Shown: in pieces, positions 34,347 to 45,842 of the stretch
How the letters are laid out: every line of letters begins with the position of its first letter
Position numbering within the stretch: the first letter of the stretch is position 1
NCBI GenBank assembly: GCA_963576565.1
Contig: OY755039.1
Span: forward strand, 23,639,102-23,703,101
Origin: Aspidapion aeneum
Taxonomy: Eukaryota; Arthropoda; Insecta; Coleoptera; Brentidae
Length of the DNA: 64,000 nt
Direction of reading: 5' to 3'
Notes under the pieces: model-generated
What the model was told of the DNA's origin: nothing
Seen by the model: the letters and a program-made list of their open reading frames with translations, nothing else
Database searches by the model: none
Translations under genes and position numbers: made by a program

Positions 34347-34934
34347 TATACACTTTTGTTTTATAGCTAAGAGGAAAACGATTATAAAAAAATATCTTCT
34401 CATCAGAAAATGCTATTTGTGATAAAAATGATTAGCTGGCTTTAACAGTTTCCATTAAGATTTTTGGAAATCTCGTTGCAAAGGATTTTGTAAAAAGGTG
34501 CAAATAAAGTACAAAACGTTGGAATTTTTTTTATATTTGTATCCTCTGGTTTATGAAAGGAGAGTAAAATATCTAAAAGGTAGGCGTTTAACAGAAACAA
34601 AATAACTTAAAAAATTTGAATTACATGTCCCTTCGAAAACTAATTTTACTGATAGAAAAAAAATTATATTGTTTAATTAAAATCTATAATTAGTACGTTT
34701 TTGTATCGAACCAAGTAAGTTTTTTAACAGTTAACTTTTAAAGCCATTTTTTTTTTTGTTGGCCAAGTTCAAGTGTAGTACCACTATTTTAAGATCGTCT
34801 GAGAACGAGAGTGCCATGAATCAGGAGATAATTACGACATTAACAAGTCTTAGTTTTATTATAAGGATAAATTAAGCACTAAGTTCTTTATTGGTTTTTA
34901 TTTTATTTTAGGCATTTCTTTTTAATTTATATAT
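34347..34934. other. Unassigned AT-rich DNA
   Basis: No coding or repeat structure is recognised. Confidence 0.4.
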
Positions 34935-35245
34935 TATATGAAATTCGGTAAACCAGCGCAATGCAGTGGATCACACTAATCAAAATGGGCCACTGAAACT
35001 CAAAGCAGCGTTGAACACGCTGCCACTTTTCTCTTGGCTCCTTTGAATAGAGATAGAATCTGCAGTCTATATGAGAGAGAGCGATAGGGCCAATGTTGGT
35101 CATTTTAGCGTTGTTTAAATAGAAAAAATCAAATAAATTTTGTGCCGGGCACAGGCCATCAGGTAGTCGTATTAGTTGCATGGTTTTTGTGCGTGGAGCA
35201 TGGATGTTTTTATTTACGCCCTTTACAATACATTTCAATTTTCTC
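34935..35245 (-). repeat. Copy B of the unnamed peptide-like interspersed repeat
   Basis: This matches 11605-11935 in opposite orientation. It is open for 103 codons on the minus strand, including MQLIRLPDGLCPAQNLFDFF and LYSKEPREKWQRVQRCFEF. I do not recognise the protein. Copy A translates to DGLCQAQNLFEFSYL and YSKEPREKWQRVLRR in broken frames, so the similarity extends to the peptide level. Confidence 0.6.
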
Positions 35246-35524
35246 AGCAGAATTTTTTGATAAATTTTAAATCATTTTATAGCGAGATTTGGGTGAGCAT
35301 TGGTAGGTTTCTTAAAAAATGGCTTGTGGGTAAACATTTGGCTGCAACACCCCAATTTTTTTTTTACTGACTCAAAATTCTGGCACTACCATGTTTTATT
35401 GACACGAGCCACCGCTGACTATCTGAGGGCACAGTAGTGCCTCGCCAAGTTCGCGCTGTCGTACCATCTTTTCTTGAAACATTTCAGCCCATATTTGACC
35501 TATCTAAAACTCTACTTCGGAATG
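35246..35524. other. Unassigned DNA
   Basis: Nothing is recognised. Confidence 0.35.
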
Positions 35525-36790
35525 AGCTACTCAAACTCAACTCAAAAACTCAAACTCAAACTCAAAACATTTATTGCCGACAAAATCAAAACAATGTTTG
35601 ACAAAGCAACGTCAAAAATTTGTACAAAATAGTTGGAACAATATGTTATTTCATATTTAAATTAGTAAGTAAAACACTTAAATAAATACATATAAACATT
35701 TTTGGTAAAGATAGTTTTTTGTAGCGTTTTTAAATTTTATTTCATTCTCAATTGATTTGATCTCTGTTGGTAAACTGTTGTAGGCTTTTATAGCTTTATA
35801 AAATGGTCCCTTTTCAAAAAATGTTGATTTATGCATAGGAATAGCGAGCTCAGCTCTGGGTCTGGTTTCAACAGTCATATTACTGCCGTATCTGTCACTA
35901 TTTGTTGGAAAAAGGGCTTTGTGTTTTTTAACAAAAATAACAAGTTGTAGGAAATATATAGATGGCACTGTCAGTATTCTTAGTCTGGTGAAGTGCTGAG
36001 CACATGAAGTGCCTGGTTTAAGTTTTAGTAAACACCTTATGATTCTTTTTTGCGTTCGGAAAACATCCATTGCAAAAGAGGAGGACCCCCAAAAAATAAT
36101 ACCATATGACAGTACACTATGTATACTCGCATAATAGTATGTTTTAAGACTGTCAAATGAAACCAGATCTCTAAGGCGTCTTATAACAGCACAAGAGCTA
36201 TTAAGTTTGTTTTTTAATTTATTTGTTTGTTGTTCCCAACGGAGACATGAATCTATTGTGATTCCTAAGAAATCTGTAAATTCTAAAACTGGTATAGACT
36301 TTCCATTGAACTGAACATATAAAGATTCATCAGTTTTGATTTGTTTGCGAAAAGTTAGTAAGCCAGTTTTGCCCATGTTAAGCCTAAGAGAATTTTCTGT
36401 ACACCAGTTTGACATTTCATTGGAAGCTTGAGAGCATTTTTTAGAAAGTTCTTGACTATTACGTCCAGATGCAGTCACTGTTTTATCATCAGCAAACTGG
36501 GCTACTTTGCCAACTGTTATTTTTTCTTGAACCTCATCACCATACAGCAGGAAGATAAGTGGCCCCAGGATCGATCCCTGAGCCACCCCCTGCTGCATGT
36601 CACACCAGTTCGAAAAATACTGTCTGTGTTCTTGTGTTAGTGAAACAATTTGCTTTCTTTCTGTGATAAAAGAAAGTAACAGTTTTAAAGGCAGCCCTCT
36701 AATGCAAACACGTGGCAGTTTTTCCAAAAGTAAGTTGTGATTCTCAAGCTTTTCACAGTCGTAGACCTTCATAGTTAACAACCCCTCCAG
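35525..36790 (-). mobile_element. 5'-truncated jockey/CR1-like non-LTR retrotransposon with 3' tail
   Basis: The minus strand carries an RT open frame, then an AATAAA polyadenylation signal and a tail of TTTGAG repeats (about 35535-35566), a usual 3' end for this kind of element. The 5' truncation is within RT motif A. Confidence 0.85.
35678..36781 (-). CDS. Reverse transcriptase, C-terminal 367 codons (jockey/CR1-like)
   Basis: Within RT motif A the usual A-F-D is altered to KVYDCEKLENHNLLLEKLP. QQGVAQGSILGPLIFLLYGD follows (the G-V-P-Q-G-S-x-L-G-P block), then FADDKTV, the catalytic F-A-D-D, near residue 96, intact. WCTENSLRLNMGKTGLLTF and a long thumb/C-terminal region follow, closing with FYKAIKAYNSLPTEIKS. 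The frame is open from the truncation to the stop at 35678, so this is a young copy. The endonuclease and the first part of RT are missing, so it cannot be autonomous. Its strand matches the host CARP gene. Confidence 0.85.
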   Translation of the reverse strand: MLTMKVYDCEKLENHNLLLEKLPRVCIRGLPLKLLLSFITERKQIVSLTQEHRQYFSNWCDMQQGVAQGSILGPLIFLLYGDEVQEKITVGKVAQFADDKTVTASGRNSQELSKKCSQASNEMSNWCTENSLRLNMGKTGLLTFRKQIKTDESLYVQFNGKSIPVLEFTDFLGITIDSCLRWEQQTNKLKNKLNSSCAVIRRLRDLVSFDSLKTYYYASIHSVLSYGIIFWGSSSFAMDVFRTQKRIIRCLLKLKPGTSCAQHFTRLRILTVPSIYFLQLVIFVKKHKALFPTNSDRYGSNMTVETRPRAELAIPMHKSTFFEKGPFYKAIKAYNSLPTEIKSIENEIKFKNATKNYLYQKCLYVFI

Positions 36791-36857
36791 GTTTCATAGA
36801 CTTTCATAAAGTACTAAAGTAGTTACGAAATTTCAAAAAACGTCGAAATTGCCACTC

Positions 36858-37232
36858 ACTCACTCATGTAAAGATCATCGAAATTCTACTATACGTCCAG
36901 ATATGCTACAAAGCTGAAATTTGGCAGACTGATAGAAATTATTACCAAACCCCTGGAAAAAATTCTAATTTACTCCCTCCCCTACACATGTAAAGTTATG
37001 TAAAAGTAACATTGACCACTTCCAGAAATGCTAAAGAGCTGAGCTTTGGCAGACTGATATAGGAACTATGATAAAACTATAGGAAAAAATTTAGGAACAC
37101 GAACATTTTAAGTTACTTACCTCCCCTATACATGTAAAGTTATGTAAAAGTAACATTGTCCACTTTCAGAAACGCTAGAAAGCTGAGTTTTGAAAGGCTG
37201 ATAGGAACTAAGATAAAACCATGGGAAAAAAG
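36858..37232. repeat. Three diverged tandem units, 115-145 bp
   Basis: Units begin near 36858, 36975 and 37118. The last two share CATGTAAAGTTATGTAAAAG and AGCTGAG; all three share a CAGACTGATA or AGGCTGATA block. Similarity falls toward the left. Confidence 0.65.
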
Positions 37233-37412
37233 CAAAAAAGTTTAAAAAAAAAACATTTCTAAACTACTCATTTTGAAATTTGTATTGGAGAACTTGGCTT
37301 TACTTTTATCTCAATTCTTTTTACGGAATGCCATTTTCGCGTACTTGGCTTTTTTTTAAATGAAATGTTTTTGTTATGATTATAGTATACCCATATGAAT
37401 AAGGTGGTTTAC

Positions 37413-37567
37413 CTGTTGCTTTGTAATATAAATGGGCTTATTTAGAATAAGCCATGTCGCAGTCTCGAAGCAAGCGGGCATCGTTGTCGAGCCATCATAT
37501 GTCATGTAGTACTCGGTATCTGGAAGCAATCCGCGCACTGAGATACGTTTGATTTCTGCCTCATCAC
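37413..37567 (-). CDS. CA10-like: CARP (CA10/CA11-like) exon C
   Basis: This is a carbonic anhydrase-related protein, a non-catalytic member of the alpha-CA fold family. On the minus strand a CGTATAG acceptor is followed by 155 nt and a GTAAAC donor. The exon completes the glycine codon begun by exon B, then reads DEAEIKRISVRGLLPDTEYY and TYDGSTTMPACFETATWLI, followed by LNKPIYITKQQ, ending in phase 0. The YDGS-T-x-P-x-C/H-E-T block and the NKPxYIT block match vertebrate CA10 and insect CARP sequences. There are no stops or frameshifts. The expected next exon (L/M-x-x-LR-x-L start) was not found in the window. Confidence 0.93.
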
Positions 37568-38162
37568 CTATACGAAAATTAAAGAATAAACTTTATATAT
37601 TAGTCAGCAGGGGTGGCTTCTGATGACTTACACCACAGCCTTCGTAAACTAACAAGCCACGAACCAGGTGAAACGGCAACACAGCAGGTGGGTCGATCAT
37701 TTTCGTCTACGTGCGTCGCCCACCTCGCTAGTTAGTGGCCGTCTCCGCGCAGATAATGGTTGTTTTGAAGTTTTAGTAAATTTCAAATCGCGGCCGTATA
37801 GGGGGTCAGGGGGGGGCGAAGAATTAGATTACTTTACAAACTCGCCCTACATAATTAAGTAATATTTACTATCCGGGGTGGTTCTACGCAGTAATGTGTG
37901 GCGCCGCAAGCCAGTAAAAACAAAAAATTATGCAATTTTTGTGAAAGAAAAAAAGGTTATTACTTCATTTTTAAATTTCTACATAGCCTTCTTAATTATT
38001 AATACAATTAATTTTGAATTTTTCTATAAATTTTCTGTGGATAGCTTGAAAGATAGAGTTCACAAAATTTTCGCTAATAATTGTTTGCTCTATTTTCTGT
38101 TGTGAAATACACCTGATTTTTTAGGTAGCCCCACAAAAAAAAATCAAGGGGTGACAAATCCA
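37568..38162. other. CARP intron, unassigned
   Basis: Two short plus-strand open frames (37668-37862 and 37878-38105) have no known motif. A GGGGTCAGGGGGGGGC patch lies near 37802. Confidence 0.4.
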
Positions 38163-38444
38163 GTGGCGGATCCAGGGGGGGGGGGGCACTAGGGGCACTT
38201 GCCCTCCCCGAGAATTTTTTGAATATACCAAAAATGAGTAAAAAGTAATGTTTTTGCTAATAAAAACTCAAAATTTTTGCCTGCGGCGCATGAAAGGGTC
38301 TATTGTTGTTATCATCGAAATTACAACCACTGACTAATTCAATAAAATGCTGCTTAAAAAAATATATACCGTTTTTTACTAACAGAGAATGTCACCTAAA
38401 GTGACCCCCCCCCCCGAACCGAACCCCCCCCCCCCCAATCCAAT
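38163..38444. mobile_element. hAT-MITE-like left end with G/C runs
   Basis: It starts CAGTGGCGGATCCAG followed by a 12-base G-run. It ends in C-runs (CCCCCCCCCC) abutting the transposase remnant. The left terminus matches the CAGTGGCG class seen at 21235. The right terminus is not recognisable, and no target duplication was found. Confidence 0.45.
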
Positions 38445-38445
38445 A

Positions 38446-39251
38446 TGTGGGGGGGCTCCGTCCTGTTGCCATATTCAATTTCTATAGTTATTAACAGGGA
38501 ATTCTTCTAAAAGCTCTTCTATTTCATTTCGCAACAGATCATGATATTTTTCTCCGGTTAAGTTACCATTTAAAAATATAGGCCCAATAACTCTGTTATT
38601 CAGGAGACCGCACCAAACATGTAGGGATCTGCGTCCTTGAATTTTGACAGCTTGTAAAGCATGCGGGTTTTCTCTTGACCAAATATGCTTATTTTTTCTA
38701 TTAAACATTCCCGCCATGGTAAATGCTGCCTCATCAGTAAAAATTATATTTGACAAATTTATTTGATTTGCCGCTATTCCCCGTTGTATTTCCTGACAAA
38801 AATGTAATCTGTTTATTTTATTTTCGTTGCTTAAATTTTGCACGGGTAAAAATTTATAAGGCTTGTATTTGTGATATTTTAAAACAGAGTGAATTTCATG
38901 CCATGATTTGTTATAAAATTTGCTGCATCCGGAATAGACCGTTTAGGATTTTCTAAAATAACAAGGGAAAACATTTTTTTAAATATGATAAACAAACTTA
39001 AAAGGAAAAACTAACCTTGAAAATATAACAAAATATTTAAGTCCTCTTCAGCGTTTCTTCCGACTGTTCTAGTTTTTCTTTTAAGTGTTTTTTGTTTATT
39101 AAATGAGTACAATATTTACTATGGTTTGGCGGGTTGGTTGTCTTCTGTCGGGAAACTGAATATAATACTGGTTGCGAGCTACAGATGCATTTTCATTATT
39201 TGAGTAAATTAATTTAATAATATCCAGTTTTTCTTCCTCGGTAAAAATCAT
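38446..39251 (-). pseudogene. mariner-like transposase remnant with a probable 63-nt intron
   Basis: On the minus strand it starts MIFTEEEKLDIIKLIYSNNE, then QFPDRRQPTRQTIVNI, the N-terminal helix-turn-helix (DUF4817-type). After a stop and frameshift comes LKRKTRTVGRNAEEDLNILL. At 39015-38953 a GTTAGT...TTTTAG stretch interrupts the frame; removing it joins YFQ to ENPKRSIPDAAN in phase. After another frameshift: NKSWHEIHSVLKYHKYKPYK, NLSNENKINRLHFCQEIQRG, IIFTDEAAFTMAGMFNRKN (first catalytic D) and, past a stop, IWQQDGAPPH (second D). The third acidic residue and the C-terminus are lost at the boundary with the G/C-run element at about 38445. It is related to the transposase at 60.8-61.3 kb. 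Confidence 0.8.
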
Positions 39252-39675
39252 CCTTAACCGCTCTTAAAAAATGAATTTGAGAAGGTGACAAAACAATAGC
39301 ATCACTTTTGTGTCAATACGATTGTTTTTTTCATGGCTTCCTTGATGTTTTAAAAAGTATCAATTTAAGTTTTTTATACATTTAAACGCATATATCTCCA
39401 AAACTATTAAACGAAATAATCCCAGCATAACATATTTTTGAAATCAGGAAGAAAGGATCTATAAAAATCTGAAATAATATATAGGATGTTTCCTTTAAAA
39501 AACCATCGACCTGTCAAATTTTGACATTTACAATTTTTTTTGACATTCTGACTCAAAGATTCTTAAAATTCGTAAAAAATTATGAAACTTTTGCATTTAT
39601 CATATTTTGATATCTATTCAAATAAACGTTTTACATATGGTGTAAAAATATACGGGAAAACCCTGTACATTCAAA
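39252..39675. other. Flank of the transposase, likely element end
   Basis: This stretch includes ATATAGGATGTTTCCTTTAA (39479) and GGGAAAACCCTGTAC (39655), resembling TACAGGGTGT-type termini. No clean TIR pair could be drawn. Confidence 0.3.
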
Positions 39676-39750
39676 CAACTTTAAGTACATTCGAAGTACT
39701 TCAAGTACATTAAAAGTACTTCAAGCACAATAAAATATTCTTGAAGTACA
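39676..39750. repeat. Minisatellite, about 18-20 bp unit, 4 copies
   Basis: Repeats of AAGTACTTCAAGTACATT with small changes. Confidence 0.75.
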
Positions 39751-40819
39751 ATAGGTGAGATATAAGTTTAATGCGCCGAAGACAAGTGGTAGCCTCAGGG
39801 TTGCCATCTGTCCGGATTTTTATCAACTTGGCCGGGAAGTCCGGTATTTTAGCAACCTTGATAGGTACGTCTTAAATAATATAATATTATTTTACATAAT
39901 ATTAGGTACACACTTATCCAAAGAACAATGCCTATAATAGGCTTAATTACTTGCAAACTCAGTGTGCGAAACTACTACAGCATAGTCATGCCATCTATTG
40001 AGGAGTGTCGGTAGGCAGGTATGTTGCACTTGTAGCTCGATTTTTGGGGATCCACCTACCTACCTTGCAGCAGACGTAATTTCTACGTCTGATGGAGGTT
40101 GGTTTAAAGAATCCGAAAAATTTTTTAGTCTGAATTTCTTGAATATTTACATTTATCAGTCAACATTGTTTCAGTTTGTTATTTACAGTCTATAAGTTAA
40201 ATACTCCGCACCGTATACCTATTTAAAATTTGCTAATTTTCGGAATTTCAATCGTCAATATCTCGAAAACTAACAAAGATAGAGCCATAGTGTTACATAT
40301 ATCTGTAAAGCTAGTTTTTTGCGGAACTTAAAAATACAAATATATATAGGGTGTTCCCTTTAAAAAAATTGATATGATTGTTGCCCCCTGTATATTATAA
40401 CCTATAAAAAAATACTAATGGTGGGCCTAAAGTGGCCATAATTTACCAAACCGAATAGTTTTTGCTTGAACTTTCTACTCCCAATAATAACCGAGTTATA
40501 GCGATCTTGCAATTATAAAAAATCACCCTGTACAATATACAATTATAGCAAGTCAGAAAGTTGAAAAAAAAAATACAATGCAAGAAAAAAGCATAAGGCT
40601 ATAAGTGCAAAAAAAACATTATCTTAAAACTAACCATAGTAAAATAGTAAGCATAAATACATAATATTGTAACACTAATAATATTTTGTATAAACAAATA
40701 AAAAAAATAAAAATAAAATCAAAACCTTACAAAACCAAAAAATCACAAACATTGAACATACATAAATAGGCGTATAAAAAAAGAATAGCGAAAGTGCGCT
40801 CTTTGCAGGTCTTTTCACT
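39751..40819. other. Unassigned DNA
   Basis: A possible small TACAGGGTGT-type unit lies at about 40349-40535 (ATAGGGTGTTCCC and CACCCTGTA). It is otherwise AT-rich. No gene is supported. Confidence 0.35.
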
Positions 40820-41005
40820 CTAAACAAAAACATAATCCAAGTATTCTTGGACAGTATAAAAACAATGAGCAAGTAAAAAGTTTTTTATTGCTGTTTTAAA
40901 TTTTTTGTTCGAATTACTTTTTATAGATTCTGGTAGTTTGTTATATAAATTATAATTTAACGAATTTTTACTTGATTTTGTTAACTTGTGGAGGGGGGAC
41001 TGCAA
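40820..41005 (-). pseudogene. Non-LTR RT, extreme C-terminal fragment
   Basis: The reading YNLYNKLPESIKSNSNKKFK, then FLLAHCFYTVQEYLDY, matches the last segment of jockey/CR1-type RT proteins (N-x-L-P-x-x-I-K, then F-Y-S/T-V-x-E-Y/F). Only this tail survives, 5'-truncated just upstream. Confidence 0.6.
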
Positions 41006-41826
41006 AAGTATGACAAAGTGTTGTGTTAGAGGAGGGTCAAAAATTGGTTAAAAATGTGTTATCTATTGTATGGGGAGCCCCAAAATATGTAAGATTGGAA
41101 CTGAAAAATGAAAACATAAACTTATACAAGACAGGCAAGATCTGGTCAAAAAGTACAGTGACAATAATGATAGAAACTCGACAGAGCCCTATAAGTTAAG
41201 TAACAAAGAACAAGTGATAACTCCTGCTTACCTGTGGCGGTTATTCAATAAGGGCTGCGGGGCTGTAGCACCGGCTAATTTTGAGTACAGTAATATATTT
41301 TTTTAGTACAGAATTTTTTTGTTCTTTTTTTTCTCACTAATTAAGCAGGCACATGCCTACAACATTAATTGGTACGAGGGGCAAGCCTGTTGCTATTCGG
41401 GCTCTTGGGTCTGGTGGGCTCGTCGCTCTGCTTGCGATGTGCGCTTTGTAGATGCGCGGTAGATTTTGCCGGGTCTCTTAACCAAACTCCCCCGAATTAA
41501 GGACGGATGAATACAGATTGTACCACACATTAAAAATGATAGAACTATTCAACTGACGTCTCAGTAGTAGGTCTGCGGCTAGTAGTTACACCTCTTACAA
41601 GTAGATATAGCAGTTGGGTGTTTTGTATATTAAATTTTTTTTATTAGCATATTTTTCACTACTTTTTAATAACTTTTCTACTACTTTACGATAAATTTTT
41701 CACAATTGTATGATTATTTGGTCACTACTTTTTCATTGCATTAAGAATTTAAAGCTTATGTCAATCAAGACTTTATTACAGTTTTGGTACCTATGTAGAA
41801 TTTTTGTTATCGTACCTCGCTTTGCC
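41006..41826. other. Unassigned DNA
   Basis: Nothing firm is seen. GC-richer patches lie at 41232-41275 and 41395-41490. Confidence 0.35.
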
Positions 41827-41828
41827 TA

Positions 41829-42219
41829 GAGGCCCTGTATGTATGACATATTTTTAATAAAAGAGACGCGACAAACTCTTCAAAGTCAAATTTATTTAAG
41901 TCAAAATCAAAGGATGAAAATATCGGTCCTCTATACTCTAGCGATGTTTAGAGAGAATCTGTCTGTGTTAATTCATAAGCGTGGGAAAATAAAAATAAAC
42001 GATTTTTATCCAAATCTATACAGGGGGTGCAGACAAACGTGTTTGTTTATATGTTGCATTATGATTGATGTCACCCACCGCTGACAATTTAAATTAGTTT
42101 AGTGAAACACCAATGAACTTGGCAAGACAATATCATAACCAAAAAATGTTAATTTTAGTGACTTTGATGGTTTTGTCGCGTCTCTCTTTTGTAAAAATAT
42201 GTCATACATACAGGGTCTC
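41829..42219. mobile_element. MITE, about 50-bp TIR GAGGCCCTGTATGTATGACA, TA target
   Basis: Left GAGGCCCTGTATGTATGACA, then TATTTTTA and GAGACGCGACAAA, is matched inversely at the right (42170-42219). TA flanks both ends (41827-41828 and 42220-42221). The 391-bp element has no transposase. Confidence 0.88.
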
Positions 42220-42399
42220 TAGCTTTGACCATAAATTTCTTAATGAATAGGAGAAAGAATAGACAAAAAGTTAAGACAAGGATTGAACCAACAAATGTAA
42301 CAAATCCTCAACTGACAAAAGTTAAACATTAAACCTAACCCATTAGCACACTCCAAGTAAACTCCATGCTATATGAACCCTAAAAACAGTTTTTTTTTA

Positions 42400-42680
42400 A
42401 TTATCTCAGAATCGAAGCTACCAAGGTTTTGGTTATAACACAAATTTTTGTTAGCATTTTTAAAACTTTTTAACTGTTACACTATCGAATACTATTTTAG
42501 CTAAAAATTTCATAAAAATCGATTGGGCGCACACACACAGACAGACATCACGACAATACTGCTAGGGTAGGTCAAAATACACCCAAACAACAAATATTCG
42601 ACGTTAATCTTTAAAAAAAAAATTTCGTCGAAAACAATACTTTCTCTAGCCATTGCTGTGTGGGCTAGGAAGGTAAACTG
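42400..42680 (-). repeat. Copy of the TAGAGAAGGTATTG family
   Basis: GGGCGCACACACACAGACAG, then GGTAGGTCAAAATA and CGAAAACAATACTTTCTCTA, match 14870-15021. Confidence 0.6.
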
Positions 42681-43149
42681 GTAAACATTTCATCTGTTAC
42701 TTTTTTGAGATATAACCTTAAGTTAAAAAAATTATTAAAAATCATAAGCAATCATTCCGAAAAAATAGAAACCACTGTACTTTTTTTGTGGTAAAAAGTT
42801 TCCCTCCTAAAAAGCACGTAAAAGTTTACCAGGTTTTACCATTCAATCCCATACAGAAGTCTGTCCCAAGGGAAAACGCGGTAATTGACATTAGGAGAAA
42901 AATCATAAAATAAAATTTTCATTGTCAATTTACTCAATGCAAATTTTTTATTAAGGCACAGTTATGTTACAGTTCCGTGGGCTCAGAATAAGTAATTTTC
43001 ATACAAAGATGGCATAGAGATTTAGTAGGTACAGGGTAATTGATCTGATAGTAACGTTTAAATTAGCAAAGCTAAAGGATTTGTTCTAAGTTATTAGAGT
43101 CAAACGTCAAACATCTGTGAAATTTTTGAAATATGACTTATTTTTACTT
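42681..43149. other. Unassigned DNA
   Basis: Nothing is recognised. Confidence 0.35.
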
Positions 43150-43565
43150 TCCTAGTCCGCGTAGCAATGGCCAGAAAAAGGTTAATTTTGACAAAGTTTG
43201 ATTTTTGAACGCTGAAATGTGTTATTTGGATGTATTTTGACCTATCTTTATGAGATTTTTATACAAAATAGTGTTTGATACTTAAAGAGGTGATTAGATT
43301 TTGGTCGAGATCGATTTATGCTAATGACAGTTTTTTGACAGTTTAAAAATTGAAGATATGCTAATTTTTAATATCGCATCAATATGCGGTGGACTATAGT
43401 AGAACACGTTTTTCTCAATAATTCGTGTTACAACTAAAAACTTCGTAGAAGCTATCGTTTTTGGGGTATTCACAAAAAACTGTTTCAAGGCTGATATAGC
43501 GTGGAGTGTGCTAATGGGCTAGGGAGGTATCAGATCCGTCGTGGATCCATTTATTTTAAATAAAA
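43150..43565 (+). repeat. Longest copy of the same interspersed family
   Basis: It contains AAATGTGTTATTTGGATGTA, TTTATGCTAATGACAGTTTT, ATCAATATGCGGTGG and TATCAGATCCGTCGTGGATC. The blocks are in the order seen in the fragments at 15.4, 24.7 and 26.5 kb. No protein is encoded. Confidence 0.6.
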
Positions 43566-44865
43566 CACTGTATTTTATTTGTTGACAGTTTTTCTAATCG
43601 TTTTTGAAATATTGACATTATAAAAATCCGAATAAATAATAAAGATGTTGCTATCTTTGACAAGATTTCAATTTCACCCATTTTTCAGCGGTGTATGGGC
43701 AGCTATTCTCGTGTGGGGGCGGGAGTAATGTTTGTTTTAGTTGGCGTCGGTCATATTCATCGTGCCAAACCGTTCGTTACCCTTTCTGCGTGTTGCAGGT
43801 TCTCTCCTTACTAGAGTTTGTTTCGATTTGGGGTACGTCAGGGTCAAAAGCCTTGCCGGTCGCGTGTCCATTGTTTTTGTTTTTGTTTGTTTTCAAAATG
43901 GAAATAAATACCGTCGATTATATAATTAACTGGGCAAATTTAAATACGTTGATATATGAACTTCGATTACAAATAAAATTTTAGGTACACATAAACCTGA
44001 CCTAAAAATTAACCAAAATTTTAGTGCAACTAAGAAAAATTTATACAATGTTGAAAACTGGTTGTGCGGTTGAGAAAAACAAAATGTTTTTTTTGCTTTA
44101 TTTGTCTTATTATGAAAAATCCACAAAGTGACCCTGCGTGGGTGGCACAGGGAATGTGCGATATCAAGCACTTTAGTGAAAAGTTAAAGACACAAGATAG
44201 GTGCTACTTATTTAAATAACCACATATAATTTTCTATGCTAGGGAAGACTGATATTAAGTGCCAATTGAATAGTGCCTATAGGCAAAACATTACCGAAGA
44301 TAATGAAAATGTGGCAAAAAATAGACATATACTTAGTAGGTTATAAAACTGTTTAAAATTCTGTGGGATTTTTAAGGTTGCTTTACAGGGCCATGATTGG
44401 TCTGAAACTGTTGCTAATCCGAGCACTTTGCGCATGTAAAAGAAGGGCGAATTGCTTGTTTGTAAAATGCTAAAATAAAATTGTTTAGGTAAGTTTTTTT
44501 GTCTCCTTTTCCATGCCATATTAATTTCTGCCCCCCCCCCAATTTATATAGTCACCAGCCACTAAGTCTCTTGTATTTTCCGGTTTTACTCATTTTCTGT
44601 AGATAGTGGAAAGTTCGTTGAAATTCAACGGCCAGCGCACAAGCGGAGCGTTCGCGGTGCAGTTTGGTGCATAAGCAAGCCCCACTCTGAATGTACAGCT
44701 GATTAAAAAAAAATGGAACTCTTTAAATTAGTTTCTTCAAAATTTGTGCAGTGTATTCTAAGCACGGAACTGTTAAGCCATCATCAGCTTTATCAAGTCC
44801 TCAGTATTTTAACTGTATCAAAACTGTCAATGACAAGTAAAAAAATAATAACTTTTAATTTTAAA
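43566..44865. other. CARP intron, unassigned
   Basis: A GC-richer segment at about 43690-43870 has two overlapping open frames and no recognised domain. It is followed by an ATG (43899) opening MEINTVDYIINWANLNTLIY to a stop at 43984. I cannot assign these. Confidence 0.35.
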
Positions 44866-45203
44866 ATGGCTTTGAATACGAACAAAGAGCTAAATGCCAA
44901 GCTGGAAAATGGTTGGTCCTTTCCAGCGGTAGCCCAGCATTTTAACGTAAGCCGAACAACAATTTGATGTATAAATAAGACGGATAAAAGAACAATCACT
45001 TGAAAAAAAATAAGTATGATCTGGCAGGCCAAAAGTAAGTCAAGTTCGGGAAGATCAGGCGCTACTTCTAGTACTCTAAGATAACCCTTTTGAGAGAGCA
45101 AAGAATGCAAGAATTTTTTCACAGTTTCCAGTCATTCAAGCACCCGTTTACCATAGAAATCAATCATCAAACCTCTGTGTGTCTAACTGCAGCAAAAAAG
45201 ACG
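44866..45203 (+). pseudogene. Tc1-like transposase, N-terminal DNA-binding remnant
   Basis: It starts MALNTNKELNAKLENGWSFP, then AVAQHFNVSRTTI and a stop: a helix-turn-helix like the paired-type domain of Tc1 transposases. A second frame gives SGRPKVSQVREDQALLLVL, a stop, then DNPFERAKNARIFSQFP, matching the GRP hook and second helix-turn-helix. The DDE catalytic domain is absent and there are at least two stops and a frameshift. Confidence 0.65.
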
Positions 45204-45842
45204 GAACCGAAATGTAGTATTGAGCAAAGCTAATAAAAATAATCCATTCAAAATTACATTTAGTTTAACAGAAACAAGCACGTTATTTCTAAAAATGACC
45301 AAAAATATATTTCTAGCTATTTTTATCAAATTTATTTTATTTTATAAACATGCAAAAGGAAATAAACAGTCCCTCTTATTGGACGTCATAACACTACTGT
45401 AACATGTAAATGACAACCCGATATAATATAATATATCGTCACCTTTCTCACGAAGGGACCTAACTAACATTTGGTAAATTTATCAGAAGAGCTAAAAAAC
45501 AAAAAAGGTTTAGGTATGTTTCTGCAGTTAGATCAAAAGTGATTTTATTAACCATAGCTGAACTATTTGTAATAAAGATATGCCACTTCGTGAGACAATA
45601 GAGTTGCATGAGAACAGGTAAACCTCAAAATATTTAAATTTTTGTAATTTTGTTAGTTAAGTACCTTCGCCAGAAAGGCGACGATATGTACTGCTTATAA
45701 TAAGAAAAGAGTTTTTCTAGTCGTATCAGATTTTTTTTAAATCAGCTGTACCTTAAGACCCCGCCCTGAGTCAGCCAAAGTGGTGATGATCTATTATAAC
45801 TTAAAAGGCTCAGAACTAATTAAATCATTTAAAACTGCTTAC
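45204..45842. other. CARP intron, unassigned
   Basis: AT-rich. Nothing is recognised. Confidence 0.4.

Noticed and set aside
38160..38470. Complete hAT MITE with both ends
   Set aside because: Only the left CAGTGGCGGATCC end is recognisable; no right end or 8-bp duplication was found.
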